Source: Sipunculus nudus
Taxonomy: Eukaryota > Annelida > Sipuncula > Golfingiida > Sipunculidae
Assembly (NCBI GenBank): GCA_026874595.1
Contig: CM049308.1
Location: 52,897,624-52,961,623, forward strand
Reading direction: 5' to 3'
DNA length: 64,000 nt
Shown: positions 38,101 through 47,520 of the stretch, piece after piece
How the letters are laid out: the number at the start of each line of letters is the position of its first letter
How positions within the stretch are numbered: position 1 is the first letter of the stretch
Made by a program: the position numbers and the translations under genes
The notes under the pieces: generated by a model
What the model saw: the letters and a program-made list of their open reading frames with translations, nothing else
Databases searched by the model: none
What the model was told of the DNA's origin: nothing

Positions 38101-41100
38101 GAACAGATTTTGGAGATTCCCACATCTAGGTTCTTGTGGATCACTGGCGACCAGTCCTAATGGGTGCTGAGGTGGATACTAGTCAGACTGAGATGGAGTG
38201 GACTTTCCTGAAAGAGAAAGTGTACAAGAGGTAACAGTTGTAAAGTTTGTTACTTGCTTGAATAATAACTCTCTGTAAGTTACCCCAGAATAATCAAATT
38301 TTGACGTTGATAATAAATGCATGGATAGCCATGAACCTTGCCTTGAATACTGGCAAGTGAGTAGTTTGGTCAGTTCCCTGAAGTTGGTGGCACCACCAGT
38401 ATTTCTTCCAATATTACAATAATTTTCTTTTCTTCCAGACTCTGTCTGTCCTTTAGCAATTCACAAATAGTAACTGCTGGCCCTTGAAACTTAAAAGCTT
38501 GTAAAAATATCCATATAGACAAATTCAGCTGAGCGTTGAGACCCATGCTTGGATCCCTAGTTACTATGTGAATGTTGATATTAAATTTTTGCAGATATCC
38601 CCAAGGCCCTGGCGAGAAGGTCACATGGACTGCCTTGAACACCATGTATGGGCAGGCCTGTCCTAATGTGCTGCACCTGGTGGACCTGCTGCTGTCCCTG
38701 GCTGTCACATCAGCAGACTGTGAGCGTGGCTTCAGCCAAATGAAGAGGGTCAAATCTGACAGGAGGAGCAGGCTAAGAAGTGACACACTCAACATCCTCA
38801 TGAGGATTATCATGGAGCAAACAAAAGTAAAAGACTTTGACCCAGAACCAGCAGTAGAGCTGTGGCACACAGACTCTGTAGGAGGGAGACTCTATGCAGT
38901 ATCAGCAGGGGATGATGTGTCAGAGAGACAGTGATTTGGATGTTTCTGTGGAGGAAATTTAGCTTGGCTAAATACTTAAGATATATTGTAAATAAATCAT
39001 TTTCTAGAGCCAAACATGGTTTGTTTTTTGTAAAATGGTCTAAATTCAAAGGCAATCAATTACACAGGTCAGTTATAACCAATGAGAAAGCTTTCAGTTC
39101 ACACAAGGATGGTCTTGGACAGGTGGTTTTGATTGACAGGTGGTCTTTCATACAAGCTTGTATTGTTTTTGTATTACAGACAATTCTGCTACAGACAAAA
39201 CAGGGACAGAACTACTGTGTGGCCTGCAGGGAGCTTGATTCTGATGCTGATAAAGACAACCCAGGTATGAAACCCCCAGGGGTTTCAAATTTGCAATATT
39301 TGTGAAAGAAAAATTTTCGTGAAAATAAAACCCTCGTTAATAAGATGCCCTATCACTGAAGGGAAGTCCTTAAGATAAGTTTTGATACATAAATAATAAA
39401 AGATCTTGCATATTAGCCTTAAATTAAAGATGGCTTTAATAAATTATATCAAATCTTTTAAATATTTCGCTAATACTGAACAAGAATTACCACTTGTTTG
39501 ATGTTGCCTTGAGTAGTTGTCCAATTTTGTGCCAAAATTATTTGATATAATTAGTTCATTTTAGTTATATTGGATGTAGTCTGGGTTGTTTACACTATTG
39601 GTAGATCGCAAAAATGAACAAAAAAAAAATAAAGTGAAAATTGCAAAATTTTAACCCCAGGAATGTAAAGCTGATCACAGTGTGCTGCACCTGATTCATG
39701 ATATTGCCTTTTTTATATCCATCCCTGTACACTGGTCACTGTTCAGCTTAAAATAATTATAAGTGTCAGTGCATTCTCCAATTCTGTTGCAAAACAGAAC
39801 ATTTCTTGATTAATGAAACTCAAGGATAAGCCATATCAACCAGGATAAGTATCAGTGATGTAACAATGCACTGAATAATTGATGCATTGAACTGCAACCC
39901 TGCAATCAAATTGTTATTGATTAATACCCACTGAATCAATTTGTTTGTTTATTATTATTAAGCCTGTACCATCCTGAAACCCTCACTGAGCTGTCAACTT
40001 TGTTGGACTATTTATGTCATAAGTGCTCAAGATCTACCTGGAAAGCACTCCATTTATATAGGATGAAAATGGCATTTATAAACAGAGTGGTAGCTGCATT
40101 GTTCCTTCACTTGCTAAAATTGGCAGACATACATTGTGGTGACAAAGTCAGAAACTTACTACAAGAGTGATAATCAAGAATTGAATCAATACTTATAACT
40201 CAATTGAATCAATTCAAACCATGAGAAGGCTTAAATAGTTCTGTAGCTCCCAAAACAAATGTTATTTTTATATTCAATAAGACTAAAGTGTTTCCATGTG
40301 CACGTTTATGCGTATATGGGTGATCTAGCAGACTAATATATTTATATGGTGGATCAAGCAGGTCTTCCACAAAAAGATCCTGAAGTGACGTCATTTTACC
40401 TCAAATCCCCGAGTTCACACAAACCCTATTTGGAAAATCTCTGCTGTGGCAATTTTTACACACATTCACATATATGCTGACAGACATGTGGAAACACCCT
40501 GGTTACAAAATCATATGAGCAATTTTTCATGCATATTTGCATATACACATATTCACATATACGGGCACATCGAAACACCTCTTAAGTGTTTTTTTTTTCA
40601 TTTGTAAATTAATTTATAAAATATATATAAAAGATATATCAAATAATACAAACATACTGTTGTGGTTATTTGCCACAAAATACAGTGCATAATTATATAT
40701 CCTGACAAACAACTTGCCAGATAACACTGTTATTAACAGAAGTGGAAGGTGGATTTTGTCTTTTCACATGAATTGTATTGCATTGTTGTTTTGTGACTTA
40801 TCATGTCAGCCTGAGGCACCTGAATTTGTCTTGGGGATATGGTTTGATTACAGCAGACACAAAGACAAAAAAAAAAGATTTTGTAATACTTGATGTAGAA
40901 TTTATTTGCCCCAATCTGTGCACAATAAGAAGGATGTATATATATCTAATAAAGGGACATAATCAGGAGCAATATTATGCCTAGTCTTTTCTATCTGTTC
41001 AGTTTTGCTTTATAAGAAAAGTTTTGGGGCGGAACCATCCAAACACACAGTCTCAGTACCTCGATCCAGCTGTTTAACACCTTGTAATGACTCTACGTGT

Positions 41101-44100
41101 TGGTAAACACAGTCTGCGTGGGTCTGTTTACCATAACAAGGGACCCTAACCGAGGTCCAATTATGAGCCGCAGTACGCGATGTTTCAGCCAGTGGAAATG
41201 TATTACATTTTTGGGCCAAGTCTGTCAGGTCATCTCCCGATGACACGTGTTGTGGCCCGGTGATGCACATGCTGTTTACACCTGCGATCACACCCGGTCC
41301 AATTTTGTTAACACTCATTTATAGAAGTAAGCAAACACTTTCAGGGCAATATTTTGGCAGGTACAAATTTATTTTAAAGGAAAGGAAAGCTATTTTTCGG
41401 GTTAATTCAACATGCTTAATTGGTGATTGGGCCCCTTTAGTATAATGAATGCATATATCAGAATGGGGATTTCCCATTCTTCCCTGGAGAAATGAGAATT
41501 CTTGTTTTTTCCAGGAAGAAAGAGAATTCTCATCTTTCCTGGGAAGAATGGGAATCAATTTTTACAATCACTTGATTCTCATTTTTTCCTAGAACAAATG
41601 AGAATTCTGGTGTTTCTGGGAACAATGGAAATTCTCATTTTTCCCTGCTTCTTATTTTCTGACCATTTATATCAAGAATCTGTCCTACCTATTATAATAA
41701 AAATAATACAAAAAAAAAAGAAACTTGAAAAACATATTGTCACCCCTAACTTAACGTGAAAACTTTACAACGGATATATCCTATAAAACAATAGGATGGG
41801 TTAACGCTCGCCACTTGATTTCATTAATCAAGAAATTAGATCCCGGTCATTACAGGTGACATTTCCAGGTTCTTTTAAGGACGTGTATTAAAATACCAGA
41901 CAATCATACACCCAGATCAATAGAAACTATGAGACATCAGGTTAAATTCACAAATATAATTCAAGACAATACTTACAGAGACACAAATGTGAGTGTGTGC
42001 GTTGATGTGTCAATACGACAGTTCTTCACATTAAAAATACTAGATATTTACTGAGTCCATGGTTTGGATAATAAGCCATAAAGTCCAGTTCCTTCAGAGA
42101 TCTCTGGTTACTGTTTTGTGTAGAATCTAGCGTATGGTTAGCAGCATATAGTCTTTCTGAGTTTAGCGATCTTCAACTGATCTTGCTTGTCAGCGACCCG
42201 GGTAGGTTTACATTCACATGCATGCAATAGCGCCCTTTGTTTATGTAGAGCTTAGAGTCCTTGACCTTGCTCGTGTACCAATGGTTTCTCGGCTTACGGC
42301 GGTTATGTATCTAGGTCAAGCTGAACTAGGCCGGCAGGTGACAAACGATCTCTCACTATATCGCCAATACGAAGCTCTGTCAGCAGCACGGCTGAGTTCT
42401 CATGAGCTGGGTCTTTGCCTCCTGTAGAAGCTTGCTTCTATGCCGTTCCTGGCGTTTCAATGTTCGTGCGTGCGTGCTGCCACCTCAAGCTTCAAGACCC
42501 AACTGAAGGCAGCTTCCAGCGTCTCTCCCTGAACTCTGACGTCACAATCGTCGTCACAATACGGCGATCCGGTTCTCTGATTGGCTTATTTCTCAAGTGT
42601 CCCATATAAGGATGTATGTGACCTAATTTGACTGTTAGCGTCACCATGGCGACCCACACACGATGCGTGACACAGATAAATCAGCTGATAGCCGATGGGA
42701 TTTCATACAAGAATACACAATATATATATACAATCCAGACCTGTCAACGCTTTAGGATGACGCTTCACGTCAATATCAATAGAGAACAGACTTCGTTAAA
42801 CTATGATACACAACACCGTACATATTGTCACCGATTTCTGGTGACACATATATATAACTTATATCACTTATCTCAACTTGAAAATGTAAGCTTCATATTA
42901 TATTCACATTTAATTCATTTTATTTGATTGTATACTTATTCTTTTAACTACTTTTAACAACTCTTTTAACAGTTCAGAATTCATGTGAAAGGAAATAAAA
43001 TCAAAGTTTCTTTCTGAAAAAGAAGAAAGAAAACAAAAAACGAAAAGTGAAAATTTGCTATAAATGATTCCTGTTTTTACTGGGATAAATGAGAACTTCT
43101 TTTTTCCCAGGTTTAGATTTCAAAACTGAACTCCAGTCCCGGGAAAAATGAGAATTCTCAATATTCCCAGGACAGACTGGATTTCTCATTTTCCCCAGGT
43201 AGATTGAGAATTCTCATGTTTCCCTGGAAGAAAAGGAATCATTTCAAATCATCTCTTGATTCTCATTTTCCTGGGAAAAATGAGAATTCTTATTTTTCCT
43301 GGCAAGATTCTTAATTTTCCCAGATTCTCATTCCCCCAACACACACACACACACACACACATATATACAGGGCTTTTAGGAATGCAGGGGTAAGCGTCTG
43401 TGATGCTCAAAAACTCCTATAGAAGCTCTGTTCTGAGGGTCCAAACCTTCAAAATCAGACACAAATCATCTCCCCTTGGGACTCCCGGACTCTTCAAATG
43501 TTCTTCCTATCAAAAGCCCTGTGTGTATATCCTGGAATCTTCAAATTTTCATACTATTAAAAGTGTATATAATATCTCTCTGGTGCTACACATGTATAAG
43601 AAAAACTACATATTAGGAACCTGTTCTGCACTCTTCATACAGCAGTTATACACTCAACTCCTTCTAAATCCCCTTTGTTTTAATCACAGCTTGGTATAAC
43701 AAGATCTGGAAACTCTGCAGTGTATTACCTCTGCATTAGGAGTACATATCTGACACAATAGATTCTTACTTTTTCATACATTTGTTAATGTCATTTTTGT
43801 ATCCTCTTCACTGGAATGTTTAGCTGATTTTCCTTGTTGTCAGCTTAGAGTGATATGTACAGTATGCAATTTTGTTTTTTTAGCCACAAGTGTAGCTGCA
43901 GCTATGTCTCAGTTTGAGGAGCACCAGAGGTCAGGAAAGGTCAACGACGAGGATGCTGCGAGCAGTAGAGCTTCAGAGGCATTGGCTCAATCTTCATCCG
44001 AGGCTACGGCAGAAATATCTCTACCATCTGGTCCCCAGGTTCACGATGACTTTGCAGAACCTTCACAAACTCTACCTAGATTAACACAAGATAGTATGAA

Positions 44101-44422
44101 AGGTTATTTACTGCAGCTCCGAGATAGCGGTATGGGTAGCTCCTGTGCTACATTGCCAGATAGCAGTGCAGGCAGCTCTCGTACTACATTGCTAGAACAA
44201 GTAGATACTAAAGAGCCATTACATCAACCAGCAGTTGTTAAAACAATGGCCTTGCCCGCTGGTGATACTCAAGACTGTTTTGCAACACTGACAAAGAAAA
44301 TCAAATGGGCGACTACAGAGTTGGAAAAAACCACGAGCGTAGAACATAGTATACAGCTTTGTAACATGATAAAAGCTGGAGCTGAGGCACTGAAAGCACT
44401 TAAGGATCTGGTCGGTTCATAA
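26114..44422 (+). CDS. ZNRD2: ZNRD2 (SSSCA1/p27-like zinc-ribbon protein), four exons
   Basis: Joining exons 26,114-26,144, 28,632-28,774, 39,180-39,264 and 43,884-44,422 gives 265 residues with all introns GT-AG and phases in register (1, 0, 1). N-terminal part: WQPPSEAEMKVIQARRDR and LMGDYLLKGYKMLG, both hallmark ZNRD2 segments. The zinc ribbon is split by intron 2: CPEC in exon 2, then TILLQTKQG and YCVACRELDSDADKDNP in exon 3. Exon 4 has an Ala/Ser-rich linker longer than in vertebrates (human about 199 residues) and the conserved C-terminal helix (IKWATTELEKTTSVEHSIQLC, then LIKAGAEALKAL-like). Known role in the family: small cytoplasmic autoantigen reported at the centrosome/kinetochore and with tankyrase; here function is by homology only. 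The gene spans 18.3 kb because intron 2 (10.4 kb) is packed with transposons. Confidence 0.88.
26145..28631 (+). other. ZNRD2 intron 1
   Basis: About 2.5 kb. The first half (26.3-27.5 kb) is more GC-rich and looks unique; no coding match was recognised. The end holds a three-unit degenerate tandem repeat (28,070-28,470). Confidence 0.65.
28070..28470 (+). repeat. degenerate tandem repeat, about 140-bp period
   Basis: Three units, each with GATGGATTTTCATGAAACT-like text (28,108; 28,255; 28,390) followed by AATGAGGTCAAAGGTCAC-like text (28,189; 28,333; 28,444). Units have diverged by substitutions and small indels. Confidence 0.8.
28632..28774 (+). CDS. ZNRD2: ZNRD2 exon 2
   Basis: Flanked by ctttgtag and gtgagt. 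Encodes DYEWQPPSEAEMKVIQA through GATCPECT, closely resembling ZNRD2 including LMGDYLLKGYKMLG and the first zinc-ribbon CxxC. Phase 0 at its 3' end. Confidence 0.93.
29034..29282 (+). mobile_element. hAT-like terminus / MITE-like segment
   Basis: Begins CAGGGGTCGAAATCC, a typical hAT terminal sequence; GAATCCGACCCC at 29,271-29,282 is a partial inverted copy. The inside has GGGCCCGCAGGCCC and two copies of tttacaggcc(g/a)ggcctggtatttttcaag. It may be the left end of the hAT locus downstream or a separate small element. Confidence 0.5.
29108..29620 (+). repeat. about 100-bp direct duplication upstream of the hAT zinc-finger exon
   Basis: The segment at about 29,115-29,210 (cagcgctgtcaccc, ctgccgctttg, gtcagaagtttgacagcaca, tattggttgcggcc) recurs at about 29,512-29,610 with 8 extra bases. 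The copies are about 400 bp apart. Confidence 0.8.
29855..30213 (+). pseudogene. hAT locus N-terminal exon with TTF/BED-type zinc finger
   Basis: Encodes a lysine-rich start (FLEGAKPSSKRRL), coiled basic helix, then EWKAGRPWLSWDEEKKCMFC and CDYC..KFVGSNCNF, followed by LYAVKFHEQQSGHV. This matches the TTF-type finger that opens ZNF862/C17orf113-like hAT transposases. It ends at CAG|gtaaat (30,213). The expected His-rich end of the finger is somewhat altered. Part of a locus that is frame-broken downstream. Confidence 0.7.
30947..32557 (+). mobile_element. second AGCTCAGCTGA-type element nested in copy A (copy B)
   Basis: Begins AGCTCAGCTGAC-tttca-GTCATGCTGGGCT and ends CAGCTGAGCCATGGGTCACTTG (32,534-32,557). 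The flanking sequence of copy A continues on both sides: caactttggccacggcacat before it and tgtggatttaattttcacag after it are contiguous in the related copy at about 50.93-50.98 kb. It has itself been invaded by a Helentron-like element. Confidence 0.6.
31378..32248 (+). mobile_element. Helentron/pearl-like non-autonomous element, copy 1
   Basis: Shares about 850 bp with the inverse-complement of 56,080-57,240. The 3' end has GTAGTCG-cttgt-CGACTAC (32,219-32,237), a perfect 7-bp stem, followed by ccgtatt and CTAG (32,245-32,248). Just inside is the subterminal tctgatttaggcggatac. The 5' end is slightly truncated (ttttgtggatactatg). The body contains a (CCG)n tract and two tandem units of about 290 bp with mirrored ggtggcgccacc palindromes. 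It lies inside copy B. Confidence 0.7.
32560..36201 (+). other. intron of the hAT locus after nested repeats
   Basis: AT-rich sequence of repeat copy A to 35,145, then about 1 kb without recognised features before the hAT catalytic exon. A poly-C run is at about 33,460-33,476 and a 69-bp tandem duplication at 34,022-34,157. Confidence 0.55.
34022..34157 (+). repeat. 69-bp tandem duplication
   Basis: ACTCTGGATATATGATGATT... and ACTCTGTATATATAATGATT... begin 69 bp apart (34,022 and 34,091). Both continue GCAACTTTTGCAA and TCTAATATTTTAACTTAT. Confidence 0.9.
36202..37022 (+). pseudogene. hAT transposase catalytic exon (frame-broken)
   Basis: Acceptor tgtttgcag, donor CAG|gtaacc. Encodes MLDKAVLDNMSPLFRICHAM, a zinc-finger-associated helix region, then CVMVDGTTDSS with the first catalytic Asp, GFASDGASVMQG with the second Asp region, HCMAHRLELAYKD, and GGTRWLGHSKLALENL. 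These segments lie in different frames: there are shifts near 36,640 and in the A8 run near 36,697, a TAA where an Arg-Leu-type pair is expected (about 36,720), and a shift near 36,915. Intact hAT homologues keep one frame here, so this copy is dead. Confidence 0.8.
37227..37441 (+). pseudogene. hAT locus exon fragment
   Basis: Between an ttttttag-type acceptor and a GT. The frame beginning LSHPDTSANKDAKAKAANY continues through NLHSRDMVHFLLFMQDVV and FSLLLQRTTVTLAEAY before an in-frame TAG. This matches the helical insertion domain of ZNF862-like hAT proteins. Confidence 0.65.
37689..37903 (+). pseudogene. hAT locus exon fragment
   Basis: Open exon between tttgcag and CAG|gtgcct. Includes GPNLHKVLGKDIHQGTDL, FCSARTRVLEGLLDRLDACF and DVLQATCLTNLTEWP. 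Helical transposase insertion-domain sequence; no break within this exon. Confidence 0.65.
38107..38230 (+). pseudogene. hAT locus exon fragment
   Basis: Between gaacag and AAGAG|gtaaca. The frame DHWRPVLMGAEVDTSQTEME followed by WTFLKEKVYKR is recognisable. The upstream part of the exon is in another frame. Confidence 0.5.
38595..38934 (+). pseudogene. hAT transposase C-terminal dimerisation exon
   Basis: Acceptor tttttgcag, stop TGA at 38,932-38,934. Encodes TALNTMYGQACPNVLHLVDL, then LSLAVTSADCERGFSQMKRV, KSDRRSRLRSDTLNILMRI: the conserved hAT C-terminal domain (S-x-x-x-E-R-x-F-S motif and LNxL). This exon is intact. Downstream of it the sequence returns to plain intron before ZNRD2 exon 3. 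Confidence 0.85.
39180..39264 (+). CDS. ZNRD2: ZNRD2 exon 3
   Basis: Between gtattacag and CCAG|gtatga. Encodes TILLQTKQGQNYCVACRELD and SDADKDNP, the second half of the zinc ribbon with its CVAC pair, nearly matching vertebrate ZNRD2. Joins phase 0 to exon 2 and phase 1 to exon 4. It begins only about 250 bp after the hAT C-terminal exon. Confidence 0.93.
41455..41650 (+). repeat. palindromic GAGAATTCTCAT minisatellite, block 1
   Basis: Diverged copies of a self-complementary unit of the type CCTGGGAAAAATGAGAATTC and its complement, roughly 30-35 bp each. A longer stretch (gggaatcaa...acttgattctcattttt) recurs in block 2. Confidence 0.75.
42537..42648 (+). promoter_or_regulatory. promoter-like cluster: CRE, inverted CCAAT, TATA
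   Basis: TGACGTCA at 42,537-42,544, a second cgtcac at about 42,551, ATTGG (inverted CCAAT) at 42,580-42,584 and CATATAAG at 42,603-42,610, in normal promoter order on the plus strand. An ATG in strong context (caccATGGc) follows at 42,646 and opens 93 codons with no recognised homology. It sits in a GC-richer patch (42.2-42.6 kb) of intron 3. It could be an internal promoter, a transposon promoter or chance. Confidence 0.35.
43070..43340 (+). repeat. palindromic GAGAATTCTCAT minisatellite, block 2
   Basis: Same family as the block at 41.5 kb, with units such as GGGAAAAATGAGAATTCTCA and attctcattttcctggg. Same orientation, about 1.4 kb of unrelated sequence between the two. Confidence 0.75.
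43884..44422 (+). CDS. ZNRD2: ZNRD2 exon 4 (C-terminal)
   Basis: Acceptor ttttttag at 43,883; TAA at 44,420-44,422. Starts ATSVAAAMSQFEEHQRSGK, then a Ser/Ala/Thr-rich linker with two related segments (RDSGMGSSCATLPDSSAG, GSSRTTLLEQ), and ends with the conserved helix LTKKIKWATTELEKTTSVEH, IQLCNMIKAGAEALKALKDL. The terminal helix and the SQxxEH motif match ZNRD2. A candidate AATAAA is at 45,294-45,299. Confidence 0.92.
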
Positions 44423-45293
44423 CAATATATACACATCTCCCCACCTGCCACCAAGATATATCTGAAAATACAACACTTCTGTTCACCAATATAAAAATAG
44501 TATACTCGGTCAAGAAAAAAGCCGTAAGGTTTGATTTGATAAAGATCAGGTATTCACTTGGCTTCCCATCTACCAAATTTGCAAGCCAATTTTATTTAAG
44601 CAGCCAGAAAAATTGCTTGCCACTGTTGCCCACTGCCCTCCAATTTGGTGTGCTAATCACCAGCTATTTCCAGCCACTTTAATTGTCTCAGTGTCCTTCT
44701 CCTGGATTTGCTTGACTGATGAGAGAAGGAACCCTGGCTGATTGTCAATTTTTTTTTTTGGTGGGGGGGGGGAATGAGAAATTAGTCTTGAAATGCTTGA
44801 TAGTCTCAAAAAATGTTGCAGCTGATTTTATTTTCATCCAGCCAGATATAAAAAATATAAATCAGGCCTTCACATACCTTACAGCTGTAACTTAATCCAT
44901 TTTCAGGCTGGCAAATTATGGGCAAAAAAAATGGCAGTCAACAGGTTTTAGATTGTATCAGGAGTTTTAAACCGGGCCAGCCAGACCTTGAATTGTTAAA
45001 ACACTGGCATAGCACTGATGTCTACCCGACATGTACACTCCCAACTTTTGACTTACCCCAAAAAATTATTCCACAATATGTATGAAACAAATTCTTGAGG
45101 TACAATGATTCAGTAGCCAATACAGGATAAATACTCAACCTGGAGCCTTTTTTTTATCAATTCTGAGTAAAGAATTTTAATGGGTAGAAATTCAGTTGTT
45201 ATGAGTTATCTGTCATGGGAAATTTATTGAAATGATATCTTATAAATGTATGTAAAAGTTAAATATGATTGGTATGTTAAATACAAATATGTG

Positions 45294-45299
45294 AATAAA
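45294..45299 (+). terminator. possible poly(A) signal of ZNRD2
   Basis: AATAAA about 870 bp after the stop codon, in AT-rich sequence. Other choices are possible, so this is only a candidate. Confidence 0.3.
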
Positions 45300-46264
45300 A
45301 GACATACTGACTTGATCCACTCTGTACATTATTAATGATATTAAAATATATTGTCATACTCTCTCTTTTCTTTTTGTTTTGAAACTGAATGTCAGATACA
45401 CTTGGTTGAGACACTTGGTACAGTGGCTGCTGGGTAAATGTGACTAATCAAGTTGTAGAAACCATACCATTGCAATATCTATGAAGTACTTATGCCATAA
45501 TTATAGACATAATTTGGTCAATTCGGGTAATTACATGTCTAGGGAGCTAGGCAGGTTTTCAGGTTAAGCACAGTTCCAAATGATCTATCATGAATTTTCA
45601 GTGATAGAATCGAAAAATTGATTAATAATATGAAAACTGAAGCTGATTTTGTATAAAATGCAACAAGAAAATGAATATTTGGCAAACTGACTCTAATGTA
45701 ATTCTCTTAAATGCATTATGTATGTTACTCAAATGTCAACTATATTTATATCAAGATTATTTTGACATTTCAACAGTTTCGGTTGAAGCGTCGTTTTCCC
45801 TTTTTATTTTGGTAGATGTCAATTTATTGATACTTTGAACAGGAATATGATTGCAAAAACCTCTCATTTCATTTTCCCACTGTAATAGAAAACGTCCAAA
45901 ACCATAGCTTTTAGGAACAGATACTTGTTCAAAATTTTGGCAGCAGATGGCAGCATTGCTCAACTCACAAAAATGTTATGACCATCCAAAGAAAAATCCC
46001 TTAAATTTTGAGATAATCAGGATATCTTTTTTTTTAATTACAAGGAAATTATTTTCAGATGTGTGGCATCATAATATCTTTGTCCTGGCCGGGGGCCGTG
46101 GTTATTCACTGATAGTTGGGTCGTCTTTGTATTAGAGCTGACTTGGTTGTTATCCAGCCAAGGAGGTATTGAACCATGACACGCATAGGCCAGTTCTGTG
46201 AAGATCGGGACAGTTTGGTTGCGATCCTGATAGGTACACATAATCTCAGGCGTTATATCTTTAG

Positions 46265-46420
46265 TACAGTAAAACCTCTCCTTAGTGGACAGTCACATGA
46301 CCGGACGATTTGTCTGGGGAGTCCGCCCCAGTGGTGGTCTGGCCTGGTGGTCCTAATGTGGCCAGATGTCAGAGTTCTAAGCGAAGGACATACAGTCCAT
46401 AAACATCCATGAAAAAAAAC
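46265..46420 (+). mobile_element. fragment with ACAGTAAAACCTC terminus
   Basis: TACAGTAAAACCTCTCCTTA GTGGAC start, same family as the fragment at 9767. It contains cggacgatttgtctggggagtccg, self-complementary GGAC/GTCC motifs. It directly precedes the 145-bp satellite. Confidence 0.45.
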
Positions 46421-46489
46421 TGCATTTACTTTTTTTATTTGTGGGCTGCAACATGAATTATTGATTTGGTCATTAACGTTATTACACTT

Positions 46490-47520
46490 TCTTTCGCGCG
46501 CGATAACTCAATGACAACCTCGTGCAGCTTTCCCAAATTCACGGGGATGATTGGTATCCATGAGGGCTCCAGACCTATTGAATTACAGACCTGTCGGAAT
46601 TCCAATATGGCCGCAACAGCCCGATCGCTGATTTTCTCCTGCGCGCGATAACTCAACAACAACACATTGCAGCTTTCCCAAATTCACAGGAATGATTGGC
46701 ACCTATGAGGGCTCCAGACCTTTCGAATAATAGACCTGTCGGAGTTCCAATATGGCCGCCAAAGCCCGATCGCTGTTTTTCTTTCGCGCGCAATAACTCA
46801 ACAGCAACCTACTGCGGCTTTCCCACCCAAATTGACAAGGATGATTGGTACCTATGAGGGCTCCAGACCTATTGGATTACAGACCAGTTGGATTTCCAAT
46901 ATGGCCGCCACAGCCCGATCGCTGATTTTCTTCGCGCGCGATAACTCAACAACAACACATTGCAGCTTTCCGAATTCACAGTATTGATTGGTACCTATGA
47001 GGGCTCTAGACCTATTGAATTACAGACCTCTCGGAATTCCAATATGGCCGCAACGGCCCGATCGCTGTTTTTCTTTCGCGCGCAATATAACTCAACAACA
47101 ACCTAATGCAGCTTCCCAAAATTCACAGGAATGATTAGTACCTATGAGGGCTCTAGACCTATTGAATTACAGACATGTCGGAATTCCAATATGGCCGCCA
47201 CAGCCTGATTGTTGATTTTCTATCGCGCGTGATAACTCAACAACAACCTACAGCAGCTTTCCCAAATTCACAGGGATGATTGGTACCTATTAGGGCTACA
47301 GACCTATTGAATTACAGACCTGTTGGAATTCCAATATGGCTGCCACAGCCCGATCGCTGATTTTCTTTCACGCGTGATCACTCAACAACAACCTACTGCA
47401 GCTTTCCCAATTTCACAGGGATCATTGGTGACTATGAGGGCTCCAGACCTTCTGAATTACAGACTTGCTTAAAATCAAATATGGCCAACAGACTACATTC
47501 GGTCATTTTCTATTGCACAC
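46490..47520 (+). repeat. seven-copy satellite of 145-bp units
   Basis: The phrase GATAACTCAA recurs at 46,502, 46,647, 46,792, 46,940, about 47,086, 47,231 and 47,376: steps of 145-148 bp. Each unit has TTTCGCGCGCGATAACTCAA, GCAGCTTTCCCAAATTCACA, GATTGGTACCTATGAGGGCT, CCAATATGGCCGCCACAGCC. CpG-rich (CGCGCG, CCCGATCGCTG) in AT-rich surroundings. Units at the ends are most diverged. A distantly similar phrase (gacctgtcagaaatccaatatggcc) occurs at 31,138 inside repeat copy B. Confidence 0.92.

Larger units (their letters stand above)
28775..39179 (+). other. ZNRD2 intron 2 with nested transposons
   Basis: 10.4 kb occupied by a decayed hAT-type transposase locus on the same strand. The first intron of that locus contains a long AGCTCAGCTGA-type repeat, which holds a second copy of the family, which in turn holds a Helentron-like element. 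These elements are listed separately. The host splice sites outside them are intact. Confidence 0.8.
39265..43883 (+). other. ZNRD2 intron 3
   Basis: 4.6 kb. Contains two blocks of a palindromic GAGAATTCTC repeat (41.46-41.65 and 43.07-43.34 kb), a promoter-like cluster at 42.54-42.61 kb and an (AC)n tract at about 43,339-43,360. No conserved exon was recognised. Confidence 0.6.

Noticed and set aside
41420-41445. GATTGGGCCCCTTTAGTATA shared with 61,220-61,240
   Set aside because: Similarity covers only about 20 bp and the flanks do not align, so a common element cannot be supported.
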